A stretch of 64,000 nucleotides of DNA from Akkermansiaceae bacterium (lineage in GTDB: Bacteria > Verrucomicrobiota > Verrucomicrobiia > Verrucomicrobiales > Akkermansiaceae): the NCBI GenBank assembly GCA_905182405.1, contig CAJJBQ010000002.1, forward strand, positions 806,001 through 870,000, read 5' to 3'. The position numbers and the translations under genes were made by a program. This document shows positions 8,672 to 17,656 of this stretch, one piece after another. The first letter of the stretch is position 1; every line of letters starts with the position of its first letter. Under the pieces are notes generated by a model. The model did not search any database, was not told the origin of the DNA, and saw only the letters and a list, made by a program, of their open reading frames with translations.

Positions 8672-9942
8672 ACCTTCCACAAAACAAACTTGGTAACGAG
8701 CGAATCGTAGCCATCGACATTCTTCGTGGATTCGCGGTCTTGGGAATTTTACTGATCAATATCAGGTCATATGCGATGCCCGATATTTCTCTCTCGAATC
8801 CTTCTGAATTTGGGAGCGACTCGAATCACGATCGCTTTGCCTACAATTTGACCTATGTGTTCGCGAAGCAGAAGTTCATGGCAATTTTCTCGATGCTCTT
8901 TGGGGCGAGTGTCCTGCTCTTCACGGATCGCTTGCTTCAAAAGAAGAAGGGGCCTTGGGCGCACTTTGTGAGGAATGGCTGGCTAATGCTTTTTGGTATA
9001 GCACATTTGATTTTGATTTGGAGCGGTGATGTTCTCTTCATCTATGCCGTTTGTGCTTTCCCTCTTTTCTTTCTGCGCAAGCTACCGCCGCGCTGGCATC
9101 TGGGCTTGGGAACAGTGGTGTTTTTTATTCCACTTCTGATTTCTGGTTTAATCGAAAGGGAGGTTCCGAACTTCGATGAAGAGGGACAGGACTTATTCTA
9201 TAGCCTGTGGCATCCATATGCGGAGGATCTTGAATCGAACGTGGAGCGTTATCGGGGAGGTTACCAAGACCAGGTTGTGAGTCGGTGGAATTACGAAACT
9301 GATTTGGGAAGCACCAGAGAAGAGCTAATGCTCACAGCTAGTTTGTGGGGGAACTACTTCGCGCGATCCTTCGGGATGATGCTGGTTGGGATGGCGCTTT
9401 ACCGTTGGGGAGTTTTTGGCGCGAAGTTGAGTGCCCGAGCTTACCGTCACATGGCGTGGTGGGGACTTGGGATTGGGATTCCGCTTTGCCTTATGGGACT
9501 GGAATATAATCTCTACAATTCGTGGGACTGGAAGACTTCTTACTTTTACGGTCGGATTGGGAACTTCCTGGGGACGGTTCCGGTAGCGATTGGCTATATT
9601 GGCCTCGTCATGCTGTGGTGCCAGAATGGGAAGGTGTCATGGATACGATCTCGATTAACGGAGGTGGGGCAGACGGCTCTTTCTTGTTATATTGGGCAGT
9701 CTCTCATCGCGACGTTCATCTTCTATGGCTTCGGACTCGGGCTCTATGGGAGTATCGATTACCTCCTGCAGCTTGTCATTGTGGTGGGGATTTGGGTCCT
9801 CCAATTTTTTGTGGTTCAGTTCTGGATGACGCATTTCAAGCAAGGGCCTTTGGAGTGGTTGTGGCGTTGCTTGACGTATTTTCGTCTCCAGCCGATTCAA
9901 CGGGAGAAGCCGAAGACGATTGAGGGAAGCTCTGTCGAGTAA
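8668..9942 (+). CDS. DUF418 integral membrane protein
   Basis: 424 residues, start ATG overlapping the NRPS stop (ATGA). It begins with a short cytoplasmic segment, then the DUF418 signature IDILRGFAVLGILLINIRS, KQKFMAIFSMLFGAS and about eight hydrophobic helices. It is closely similar over its whole length to the DUF418 domain at the C-terminus of the preceding NRPS (for example the shared endings FIFYGFGLGLYG and GPLEWLWR), so one arose by duplication of the other. DUF418/YeiB-like proteins have no settled biochemical role; relatives resemble membrane acyltransferases and transporters. In this operon it may move or modify the peptide or polymer product, but this is inference from position only. 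Confidence 0.85.
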   Translation: MNLPQNKLGNERIVAIDILRGFAVLGILLINIRSYAMPDISLSNPSEFGSDSNHDRFAYNLTYVFAKQKFMAIFSMLFGASVLLFTDRLLQKKKGPWAHFVRNGWLMLFGIAHLILIWSGDVLFIYAVCAFPLFFLRKLPPRWHLGLGTVVFFIPLLISGLIEREVPNFDEEGQDLFYSLWHPYAEDLESNVERYRGGYQDQVVSRWNYETDLGSTREELMLTASLWGNYFARSFGMMLVGMALYRWGVFGAKLSARAYRHMAWWGLGIGIPLCLMGLEYNLYNSWDWKTSYFYGRIGNFLGTVPVAIGYIGLVMLWCQNGKVSWIRSRLTEVGQTALSCYIGQSLIATFIFYGFGLGLYGSIDYLLQLVIVVGIWVLQFFVVQFWMTHFKQGPLEWLWRCLTYFRLQPIQREKPKTIEGSSVE

Positions 9943-9983
9943 ACTCGCTTGCTAGGAATGGAATTTTCCATACTTTTCGTTTC

Positions 9984-11390
9984 TTGAAACTCACTTCGAT
10001 CAGCCTTGGCCTTTGCACCGCGATTTCCACGATGGCGGTGGCGAGCGAATCTGAGGGCCTCGACTATGGTTTCTGGGTTGATTGGTCGAGTCGCCACACT
10101 TCGAGGGGGCGTGACTATCTGGATGGGAGCGGTGCCTTTTCGCAGGGAATCTATGTGGGGGTTGGGCATTTTGGATTTGAGTTGGATCGAAGTGGGGCGA
10201 TGGAGGACGGCACGAAGGAGCTTAATTTTGATCTCTATTACTTTCGTGAGTTTGATCGTTTTTCGTTTCATGGCGCTTCCGAGTATAGCGATTGGACGAG
10301 CACTGATTTTCAAGTGGGGGGGAGTAGTCTTTCATTTGGCGGGACTTACTTTGATCTTCCGGCAGGTCTTTGGGTCGCGGGTGATGTGGAATACTCGATT
10401 GATCGGAATGGTTTCTTTTCTGAAGTCTCACTTGGGGCAGACATCGAGCCATACGATTGGTTGACGCTCACACCATCTTTGAGTGTTGGCTTTAATAATG
10501 GATACCTTGAGAATGGGCATGATGGTTTGAATCATGCGGTAGCGAATCTCTCGGCTGATTTTATGCTGAGTGATCATTTCAAAGTGACGGCTTCGGCGGC
10601 TTACAATTGGGCCATCACCCGAGAGTCAGATTTTGTGAGATACTCTAACGATGCCATCTTGCGCGACTTTTTTTGGACAGGACTCTCGGTGTCAGTATGG
10701 AGGGATCGGGAGCGACGCTCGGAACGGTCCGCTTCGTTGCAAGAGCGTTGCGAGGTGACTTTTGGGACCTCGGCGTGGGCGACGGCTTTGAGCGGGGCGA
10801 TTTCGATTGGAGACGATAGCCCCGGGGCAGTTCAAGAAATTGATGACGCCTATAACCAAGTTCACACTGGTCTTTCGATTGAGGTCAGTCGTGGACGTTG
10901 GAGTCTTCTCGTTGATGGCAGCTACGCGAGCTTTGGGGCTGAAGTCGAACCTCTGTTGTCTATTTTTGCTCCGACTCCGGTTGATGTCCAATTAGCGAGT
11001 GTTGATCTGGCTGCTGGGTATCGGGTCATCGACAGCGACAGTGCAAGTGTCGATGTTTTGGCGGGCCTTCGTTACAATCACTTGAAAACCGAGTATGAGT
11101 TTGGCAGCCCAGAGAGCAGTGAGTTGAACTGGATTGATCCTTCGATTGGAGTGCGGGCCCGGATGAAGCTTCGGGAGAATCTAGAGTTCTCGACGCGTGC
11201 GGAATTCGGAGGTTTTGAAGTTGGTTCGGATCAATATTGGCAAATCGATATCGGTCTAGGGTACCAGTTGACTGATCATCTCTCGGTGGAATTGCGCTAT
11301 CAGCATCTCGAGCTTGATTACACGCAACACGACAACGATGTGAATTTCACCTTTAAGGGGCCGAAGATTGGCGCAAGTTATCGATTCTAA
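9984..11390 (+). CDS. Beta-barrel outer-membrane protein of the NRPS operon
   Basis: The best start is TTG at 9984, giving signal peptide MKLTSISLGLCTAISTMAVA; no in-frame ATG precedes the hydrophobic stretch. The mature 445 residues show alternating polar and hydrophobic beta-strands rich in Gly, Tyr, Trp and Asp throughout, and the chain ends with GASYRF, a terminal Phe typical of BAM-inserted barrels. No TonB plug or peptidoglycan-binding domain is visible. It sits 41 bp after the DUF418 gene and 8 bp before the phosphopantetheinyl transferase, so it is probably co-transcribed. Its place suggests it lets the product cross or anchor in the outer membrane, although a general porin-like or structural role is possible. 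Confidence 0.75.
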   Translation: MKLTSISLGLCTAISTMAVASESEGLDYGFWVDWSSRHTSRGRDYLDGSGAFSQGIYVGVGHFGFELDRSGAMEDGTKELNFDLYYFREFDRFSFHGASEYSDWTSTDFQVGGSSLSFGGTYFDLPAGLWVAGDVEYSIDRNGFFSEVSLGADIEPYDWLTLTPSLSVGFNNGYLENGHDGLNHAVANLSADFMLSDHFKVTASAAYNWAITRESDFVRYSNDAILRDFFWTGLSVSVWRDRERRSERSASLQERCEVTFGTSAWATALSGAISIGDDSPGAVQEIDDAYNQVHTGLSIEVSRGRWSLLVDGSYASFGAEVEPLLSIFAPTPVDVQLASVDLAAGYRVIDSDSASVDVLAGLRYNHLKTEYEFGSPESSELNWIDPSIGVRARMKLRENLEFSTRAEFGGFEVGSDQYWQIDIGLGYQLTDHLSVELRYQHLELDYTQHDNDVNFTFKGPKIGASYRF

Positions 11391-11398
11391 ATTCGCAA

Positions 11399-12118
11399 AT
11401 GAAGCCGTGGCCTAATTCTCCTTCTTACGAGGTCATCCATCTCTGGATGTGTCGGGATCTGTTGTCTCCTCGCGTGGATGAAGCATTGGAATTACTCGCT
11501 CCTGAGGAACAGGAGCGAGCCTTGGGCTTTCGCTTCGAGGATGATCGGAGGCGTTATCTTGGAGGAGCTCTCCTTCAGCGGACTGTCCTAGGGCATTGCC
11601 TTTCTCGTCCCTCACTAGCCCTTTCGTTTATTCGAAACGAATGGGGTAAGCCTTCTCTGAATCAGGGGGATGATTCGGCGATACGGTTTAATTCATCCCG
11701 TTCCCACGAGGTTGCGATTCTGGCCGTCGGAGCTGAGAGCGAGGTCGGGGTGGATGTTGAGTATGAGCGTGACTTGGATTTGAGTATGAGGTGTCAATTC
11801 TCGAAGGCGGAGCGAGGCTTCATCGAGAACGCTCCATCCTTAACTCAGGCTTTTTTTGAGATTTGGGCTCGTAAAGAAGCTTATATTAAGGGGATTGGAC
11901 GTGGGCTTTCTCATCCATTGGATCAATTTGATGTGAGTCCGTCTGGGGAGGGATTTGTGCACGATTGGTCTGAGGATTCTCCTTCCGAATCGTGGAGCGT
12001 GCGTTCGGTTGAATTGCCAATCACTGGCTACGCCGCTGCGATTGCGGCGCCGTATCAGTTTCTTAGGTTTGAGATCATCGAAGTTAGTTTTGACGAATTG
12101 CTGGCGAGTTTCGCATGA
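11399..12118 (+). CDS. 4'-phosphopantetheinyl transferase, Sfp type
   Basis: 239 residues. Transfers phosphopantetheine from CoA to the carrier-domain serine, here most likely Ser554 of the NRPS upstream. The magnesium-binding motif GVDVEY gives Asp119 and Glu121, and the second signature WARKEAYIKG (156-165) supplies Glu160 and Lys164. The size is that of the Sfp/Gsp family rather than AcpS (about 120 residues). It is the last gene of the operon, 8 bp after the barrel gene. Having a dedicated activating enzyme in the cluster supports the view that the NRPS is functional and the operon self-sufficient. The usual FNLSHS motif is degenerate here (RFNSSRSHE), which is within the range of the family. 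Confidence 0.9.
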   Translation: MKPWPNSPSYEVIHLWMCRDLLSPRVDEALELLAPEEQERALGFRFEDDRRRYLGGALLQRTVLGHCLSRPSLALSFIRNEWGKPSLNQGDDSAIRFNSSRSHEVAILAVGAESEVGVDVEYERDLDLSMRCQFSKAERGFIENAPSLTQAFFEIWARKEAYIKGIGRGLSHPLDQFDVSPSGEGFVHDWSEDSPSESWSVRSVELPITGYAAAIAAPYQFLRFEIIEVSFDELLASFA

Positions 12119-12329
12119 GGCATATTTTTCTCGATGACTGCAGTTCGAAGGCGCAATCAGCTTTCGAATTGGGGGTCTTTTGAATTCGCTGGATATCTCT
12201 TTTGTAGGAGTTAGAGGGAGATAAAAGGGACACTCTAAACCGGTAGAGACCTTTCTCATCAATCGAGCTTGCCCGTTTTTCCTATTTGTTTGCCAGTTCA
12301 ATCTCGGGTGTTGCGGTTGGGTCAACAAA

Positions 12330-12635
12330 ATGCGCTCCCTGCGAGTTGAACGCTGCTTTTCTAAATCCGCTGCGCATCCTGTCGGCTTCCGGGGCATCAA
12401 GTGCTTCAGCTATGATGATGCGGGATGGTCGACTTGCGCGGCTTTACTGGGTCACGAAACTAGTCCGCAGAATTTACCGGAAAGGTTGGAGACCGCGATC
12501 GATTATGTCTCGGGGAAATCGACCTACTACTTCCACCATCGCTTTCAATTTTTGGGGGATCCGGCGAGGGCTGAATTGCATTTACGGACGGTGGTCGATG
12601 ATGGAGCGGTCTTTTATTTGAACGGGGTGGAGTTT
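12330..12635 (+). pseudogene. N-terminal/internal remnant of a large secreted beta-sandwich protein
   Basis: The clear part of this frame (about 12370-12635) reads DDAGWSTCAALLGHE, then TYYFHHRFQFLGDP and LRTVVDDGAVFYLNGVEF. This module recurs in exported verrucomicrobial lamin-tail and CotH proteins; a distant equivalent occurs in the intact gene at 13414. The frame is cut in mid-domain by repeat copy 2 at 12636 and does not continue on its other side. The first residues (from 12330) look out of frame, so a frameshift may also be present. No function can be assigned to the remnant. Confidence 0.6.
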
Positions 12636-12710
12636 AACCCCCTTTCGCCCCCTCCGCTCCGGTCCAAAGGCGCCTTCAAGGCCTTCCCGCCAAAAGAAAA
12701 TTCCTAGCAG
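12636..12710 (+). repeat. Dispersed 75-bp repeat, copy 2
   Basis: Full-length copy, from AACCCCCTTTCGCCC to TTCCTAGCAG. Its left edge interrupts a coding frame (NGVEF). The right flank begins TATAAT, with no duplication of the left flank. Confidence 0.95.
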
Positions 12711-13310
12711 TATAATAGAAATTTCCGATGACCACACTTGAATTAAGGCACTAATAATCACGGAACTTTCAAGAGCACCGTTGGATATCTTGTCATTTTA
12801 GCAGGACGATCAATAGTGCTTGGCACGGAAACTGCCGGACCAGCTGGTTCGAATGTAACAAAAATGTCACTTACACGATTCTCCTCGTGCTAATTGACTC
12901 CAGGCGTGGCGAAGCGAACCCGTAAGACCCTCCAAAGCCGAAGGAGATCGATCCGCCGACAATCAAATCTCACTCCCAAGCTATTTGACAAATCAAGGTT
13001 CTCTAATCTTGGAAATTGCGCAGACTTTTCGCGCATGAAAATCGCCTCATATCGAACCATCTTTGAAGATGGTCCAGAGGCCAAAGAGGAAGACAAGTTG
13101 TTTTTTGATCGGTGTCGTTGCCATTGGATCTCGCGAAGACACCTACAAGGCCGTAAATAAAGTTTCTTTCTGCCTGCCCAAAGCCGCCTTTATGTAGTAG
13201 CTTCATCTTTAAGTTTATGGGATTTTGTGCCACATCAGCTTCGCCTGAGAAGTGCGACTCCACCGAAGAAAATGGCGTCAGGAAACTTCTTGAAGACGCT
13301 CAAGAAAAAA
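12711..13310 (+). other. 600 bp between two repeats, decayed DNA
   Basis: No intact gene is seen. A short frame at about 12764-12892 (including SIVLGTETAGPAGSNVT) resembles the end of an S41-type protease but is too short to be sure. A second frame near 13100-13190 (GVVAIGSREDTYKAVNKVS) looks coding but is not recognised and runs into stops. The stretch is best read as a block of gene remnants bounded by repeat copies 2 and 3. Confidence 0.35.
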
Positions 13311-13386
13311 ACTTTCGCCCCCCTCCCCTCCCCTCCGGTCCAAAGGCGCCTTCAAGGCCCTCCCGCCAAAAGAAAATTCCTAGCAG
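13311..13386 (+). repeat. Dispersed 75-bp repeat, copy 3
   Basis: Starts ACTTTCGCCCC (AACCCCC replaced), has a duplicated CCCTCCCCTC segment, and ends AAAATTCCTAGCAG. It lies 27 bp upstream of the CotH gene start. Confidence 0.93.
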
Positions 13387-13413
13387 TCCCAAAATCCCGT
13401 TTGCGATGACCCC

Positions 13414-16400
13414 ATGAGCTTCTTTCGTAAAGGCCGCTTGCCATCCACTGGCCTCGCTGCAGTCCTTTGCTTCTGTCAATTTCAAGAGGCGTTTGCTGAA
13501 GTCGTCATCAACGAAATCGGCGTCGCGGGCAGCGACCGTCTGCTGCGATCGCATCCGGATGGCCGTCCACGGTTGGGCTGGGGAGCGAGTTGGTGCGAGT
13601 TCGAGTTCGATGACTCTGATTGGACAACGGGCGTGTCACCATTCGGGTATGGCACCGATGGAATCGCCACTGATCTGGAGGACCAAATGCTCGGTCGAAC
13701 GCCGTCTGTTTATTTGAGAAAAATCTTCACCGTCTCCGCAGACGACGCGGCCAGGGCAGAGCCCTTCAACCTAACCGCGCAGGCAGACAGTGGCTTCGTC
13801 GCCTTTATCAACGGTCATGAAATCGCTCGCGCAAATCTCGGACGGCCAAACAGCTTTGTTTTCCACGTTCAGTCGACCTTCTCCAGCGCGGAGTCGGACG
13901 AGACGCTCAACTACGACTCGGTGGTCCTGGCGAGCGATGTTTTGCGGCCAGGAGAAAACGTCTTCGCCGTCCAGGTCCAGAACACGGTCCCCTCGCAGAT
14001 CAACGAACGTGACACCACGCTCGACCAAAGCCTCAAATTCGAGGCCTCGCTTGCCGTTGGCCTCCCCGATAACGAGTCTTCCACTCCGATTGAACTCACG
14101 AATGAGGACTGGAAGTACCGCTTGGGCCATGCTGAGCCGTCAGGTGGTGTTGTGGATTGGGTACACGCCACTCATCCTGATGTGGAAGGCGGGTTTTCCG
14201 ATTGGATCGAGCTGTATAACAATGGCGCTGATGAGGTGGCTCTCGCGGACTGGCACCTGACTGATGATCAAGACCTGCCCGATCAATGGACCTTTCCTGA
14301 CAATACCACCATACCGGCCGGCGGTTATCTTCTCGTGCTTGCCGACGGGAGCACCGAAGTGCCTGGAGACTATCTTCATACAAGCTTCGCACTTTCCTCA
14401 AACGGCGAGTTTCTCGGGCTGAGCAATGCGAGTGGAGCATTTGTCAGTCAATTTGATGACGGCTTTCCTAAGCAATATCCATTCCAATCCTACGGACTGA
14501 GCGCTGGCGGTGACGGCAACTATACCTTCTTTGAATCGCCGAGTCCCGGCGTGGCCAACACCGGCGTTGAGCTCGTGGGAGCAGTGAAGAAGCCAAACTT
14601 CGCGCCCGCCGGTGGCGTCTACGATGAGACGGTGGAGTTGACCATCACAAGCACCACTGACGACGCGTTGATCCGCTACACCGTGGACGGGAGCGAACCA
14701 AGCGAGGTTAACGGCACGGTTTACGAACGCCCTATTTCGATCGAATCCATCGATGACAGGACCGGCACGCCGGTCCGCGCTCGGGCGTTTAAGGAAGGCA
14801 TGATCACCTCAGCCGACGGCACCCAAACCTACTTGGTTGGAGTTGATGATGTTTTCAAAACGATCCCGACGGTCAGCTTGGTGGCCGACAGCGGCAAGGC
14901 CTTTTTTAAACCTCATGGGATCATGTCTATCGAAGGGCGCAATGTCCCAAGGAATGTCCTGGAATATTATATGCCCGCTATGCACGGTCGTTCCTTTGAG
15001 AGGAAAATATCCATGGAGGTGATCTACCCTGACGATGGCACCAACGTTCAGATCGAAGGTGGCCTTCGGATCTCGGCGAGTCAGTTCTCACGTGGTAACT
15101 TCTTCTTGCGAAGGACAGACGAGAGCCCTTGGGAAAGCAGACCCGCCGACAAGCCATCTTTCAATTTATTCTTCCGCAATGATTACGGCGATGACACCTT
15201 GAACTTTCCGCTGGTCGAGAACTATCCCGTCAGGCGGTTCCGACAATTTCGACTCCGGGCTGGCAAGAACGACATTACTAATCCCTTCGTCATCGACGAA
15301 CTGGTCCGCCGAGTCTTCACTGATACGGGACAACTCGGTTCCGTCGGCATCCAGAATGCGCTCTTCGTGAATGGTTCCTACAAGGGCTACTACAACACCG
15401 TCGCGCGCTTGCGTGAAGAGCTGTTTCAGGATCTAAATGGCAGCAATCAACCCTGGCAAGTGAAACACATTGACGTGTGGGCCGATGGGTCTCCCTTTGA
15501 CGATGCCCTCAAAGACACGCCGGAGTGGGACCATCTGGAGAATTTGTTAGGCAAAGATCTCAGAATCCTGGAGAATTACGAAGCAGTCATAGAAGAGTTG
15601 GATCCAATCAATTTCGCTGATTACTTCATCGTCAATCTCTACGGCGCGACAGAGGACTGGCCCCAAAACAATTTAGTCATCGCGCGCGAACTCTCCGAAT
15701 CCGGCAGGTGGCGGGCTTACATCTGGGATGCCGAAGTCTCTTTCGGTGTCCAAAGCAGTCACTCGCTTACCTACGACTCCATCCTAACCGACTTGAGAAA
15801 CTTGAGCGCCGCGCCGAGTAACGATCTCGCCACGGTGTGGCGTGGCCTCAGCAGAAGCCCAGAGTGGAGGCTGCTTTTTGCCGATCGCTTGCAGAGACAT
15901 TTCTTCACCCCCGGCGGAGCGCTCACCAAAGAGAATCTGACTCGGCGTCTCGAAGAGTTGGCGGATGAAATCGCCCCATTGTTGGCGTTCGCTGGACTAG
16001 CCATCGATACTAGCGAGGTCGCGGAGTGGATCGAAGGGCGTGAAGATGTCCTGTTCACTCCCCGCAGGCACTGGGAGCGATACAAGCTTTGGGGCGAGGC
16101 GGAAGTGCCCGTTTTCTCGCCCTCCGGCGGAGCCGTCGAGGCGGGCACAACGGTGAAAATCTCCGTCGACACCCCGGACGAGGGAAGTTTCATCCACTAC
16201 ACCACGGATGGCTCCGACCCGCGACTACCCGGAGGCACGCCCAACCCAGATGCCATCCTGGTTGATCTTGAAGCCGACACTGACGTTGTCATCGATGCGA
16301 CCACGACGATCAAGTCACGCGTGCAGATCAAGACTCCTGATGACAGCACTTGGGGTGCCCTGCGAGAGTCTACATTCCGAGTCGACTTCGAACCTGCCGG

Positions 16401-17361
16401 GTCTGGAAACTTTCTCATCTCTGAACTCATGATCGATCCTGAAGGGCCGAACGAAACCGAGAAGGCCGCTGGTTTCTCCAGCGCCAACTTTGAATACATC
16501 GAGTTTTACAACCCAAGCGACGTCACTATTGATCTGGCGCACCTGCGATACACGACAGGGATCGATTACATATTCGGCGAAGGAGACATCACGACCCTCG
16601 GACCTAAAGCATATGGTGTGATCGTCAATGACCGCGCCGCTTTTGCCCTGCGCTACGACGAAGGCTTGCCGATTCTTGGTGATTACAGCAAGAAACTCAG
16701 TAACAGTGGCGAACAGCTCGAGATCTCCAATGGTAGGTTCGAGCCGATTGTCAGTGTGAGTTATAGCAATGAGGCCCCGTGGCCGTCCAATCCCAATGAC
16801 GAAGGCAACTCATTGGTCTTCGCCAACCTTGTTGCTGGAACCGATCCCAACGATCCCGCCAACTGGAAGGCTAGCACCGTTAAGGGTGGCACTCCTGGCC
16901 GCGCAGCCGGTGCTGGACCGCTGTCCTCCCGTGCCTATGACGTCTGGAAAGCTGCGCAGTTCACCGCGGCTGAGTTAACCGATGAAGCCATTTCCGGACT
17001 CGCTGCAGACCCTGACCGTGACGGCGATAGCAACCTTGTTGAATTCGCCTTCGTCACGAACCCGAAGGATGCAAGCTCCTCCGTGGCCATCGAGGCCGAA
17101 GTGCGTGCTCTCAACATCGACGGGAACCTCGGTGATTACCTCACACTCACACTCACACAACGGACCGGCGCTGCCGTTCGCTACACGCTTGAACGCACCA
17201 GCAACCTTCAAACCTGGCAACTCGTGCCCGGCGTCGACCTCGTCGAGATCGATTCCCAACCCGGGGGCAAAGAACTGAGAACCGTCACCTATCGGACTTC
17301 ATCGACTGAAGGTGTCAGCCAATCCTACGTGCGGTGGCGAGTGGAACTCACGAAACCCTAG
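13414..17361 (+). CDS. Secreted CotH-kinase/lamin-tail protein
   Basis: 1315 residues with signal peptide (cleavage near AFAEVV). In order: a beta-sandwich module (about 30-210); a lamin-tail domain (SDWIELYNNGADEVALADWHL, about 260-350); a chitobiase-type C-terminal domain (DALIRYTVDGSEPSEV, about 400-470); a CotH kinase-like domain (about 480-860, with KGYYNTVARLREELFQ, NLYGATEDWPQNN and WRAYIWDAEVSFG); another chitobiase-type segment (GSFIHYTTDGSDPR); a second lamin-tail (FEYIEFYNPSDVTIDLA); and a C-terminal TSP3/beta domain. CotH proteins phosphorylate spore-coat proteins in Bacillus; the exported verrucomicrobial relatives are uncharacterised and may modify surface proteins or glycans. 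ATG at 13414 follows repeat copy 3 by 27 bp, leaving little room for a promoter outside the repeat. Confidence 0.85.
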   Translation: MSFFRKGRLPSTGLAAVLCFCQFQEAFAEVVINEIGVAGSDRLLRSHPDGRPRLGWGASWCEFEFDDSDWTTGVSPFGYGTDGIATDLEDQMLGRTPSVYLRKIFTVSADDAARAEPFNLTAQADSGFVAFINGHEIARANLGRPNSFVFHVQSTFSSAESDETLNYDSVVLASDVLRPGENVFAVQVQNTVPSQINERDTTLDQSLKFEASLAVGLPDNESSTPIELTNEDWKYRLGHAEPSGGVVDWVHATHPDVEGGFSDWIELYNNGADEVALADWHLTDDQDLPDQWTFPDNTTIPAGGYLLVLADGSTEVPGDYLHTSFALSSNGEFLGLSNASGAFVSQFDDGFPKQYPFQSYGLSAGGDGNYTFFESPSPGVANTGVELVGAVKKPNFAPAGGVYDETVELTITSTTDDALIRYTVDGSEPSEVNGTVYERPISIESIDDRTGTPVRARAFKEGMITSADGTQTYLVGVDDVFKTIPTVSLVADSGKAFFKPHGIMSIEGRNVPRNVLEYYMPAMHGRSFERKISMEVIYPDDGTNVQIEGGLRISASQFSRGNFFLRRTDESPWESRPADKPSFNLFFRNDYGDDTLNFPLVENYPVRRFRQFRLRAGKNDITNPFVIDELVRRVFTDTGQLGSVGIQNALFVNGSYKGYYNTVARLREELFQDLNGSNQPWQVKHIDVWADGSPFDDALKDTPEWDHLENLLGKDLRILENYEAVIEELDPINFADYFIVNLYGATEDWPQNNLVIARELSESGRWRAYIWDAEVSFGVQSSHSLTYDSILTDLRNLSAAPSNDLATVWRGLSRSPEWRLLFADRLQRHFFTPGGALTKENLTRRLEELADEIAPLLAFAGLAIDTSEVAEWIEGREDVLFTPRRHWERYKLWGEAEVPVFSPSGGAVEAGTTVKISVDTPDEGSFIHYTTDGSDPRLPGGTPNPDAILVDLEADTDVVIDATTTIKSRVQIKTPDDSTWGALRESTFRVDFEPAGSGNFLISELMIDPEGPNETEKAAGFSSANFEYIEFYNPSDVTIDLAHLRYTTGIDYIFGEGDITTLGPKAYGVIVNDRAAFALRYDEGLPILGDYSKKLSNSGEQLEISNGRFEPIVSVSYSNEAPWPSNPNDEGNSLVFANLVAGTDPNDPANWKASTVKGGTPGRAAGAGPLSSRAYDVWKAAQFTAAELTDEAISGLAADPDRDGDSNLVEFAFVTNPKDASSSVAIEAEVRALNIDGNLGDYLTLTLTQRTGAAVRYTLERTSNLQTWQLVPGVDLVEIDSQPGGKELRTVTYRTSSTEGVSQSYVRWRVELTKP

Positions 17362-17482
17362 CAGCGTGAAAGTGGTAATTTTACAGCAAAAGGCTAACGA
17401 AGACACATGATAGCTCTTCGGCACCACGTGATACCCCAAATAGGTCACTACAACTGATTCCCTTGCCCGCCGAAAAATCCTC

Positions 17483-17520
17483 ACGACGCTTCATCTTCCA
17501 GCTCGGCTCCACTTTGAAAC
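17483..17520 (+). repeat. 38-bp left flank shared by repeat copies 4 and 5
   Basis: The 38 bases next to copy 4 (beginning ACGACGCTTCATCTTCC) recur next to copy 5 at 20877-20914. No other copy has them. They show that the repeat was copied or exchanged together with flanking DNA at least once. Confidence 0.9.
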
Positions 17521-17596
17521 AACCCCCTTTCGCCCCCCTCCTCTCCGGTCCAAAGCCGCCTTCAAGGCCCTCCCACCAAAAGCAAATTCCTAGCAG
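17521..17596 (+). repeat. Dispersed 75-bp repeat, copy 4
   Basis: AACCCCCTTTCGCCC to AAGCAAATTCCTAGCAG, with small changes (CTCCTCTCCGG, CCCACC). It lies 60 bp beyond the 3' end of the minus-strand propeller gene. Confidence 0.95.
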
Positions 17597-17656
17597 ATAA
17601 CAGGGGCGAAAATGAAAATCGAAATTTAATTTAAAGAGTCTTAAGCAAGACGGATC

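Noticed and set aside
2024..12118. N-epsilon-acetyl-beta-lysine osmolyte pathway
   Set aside because: It would need the AblB acetyltransferase next to the aminomutase; none is present, and an NRPS with its own phosphopantetheinyl transferase is.
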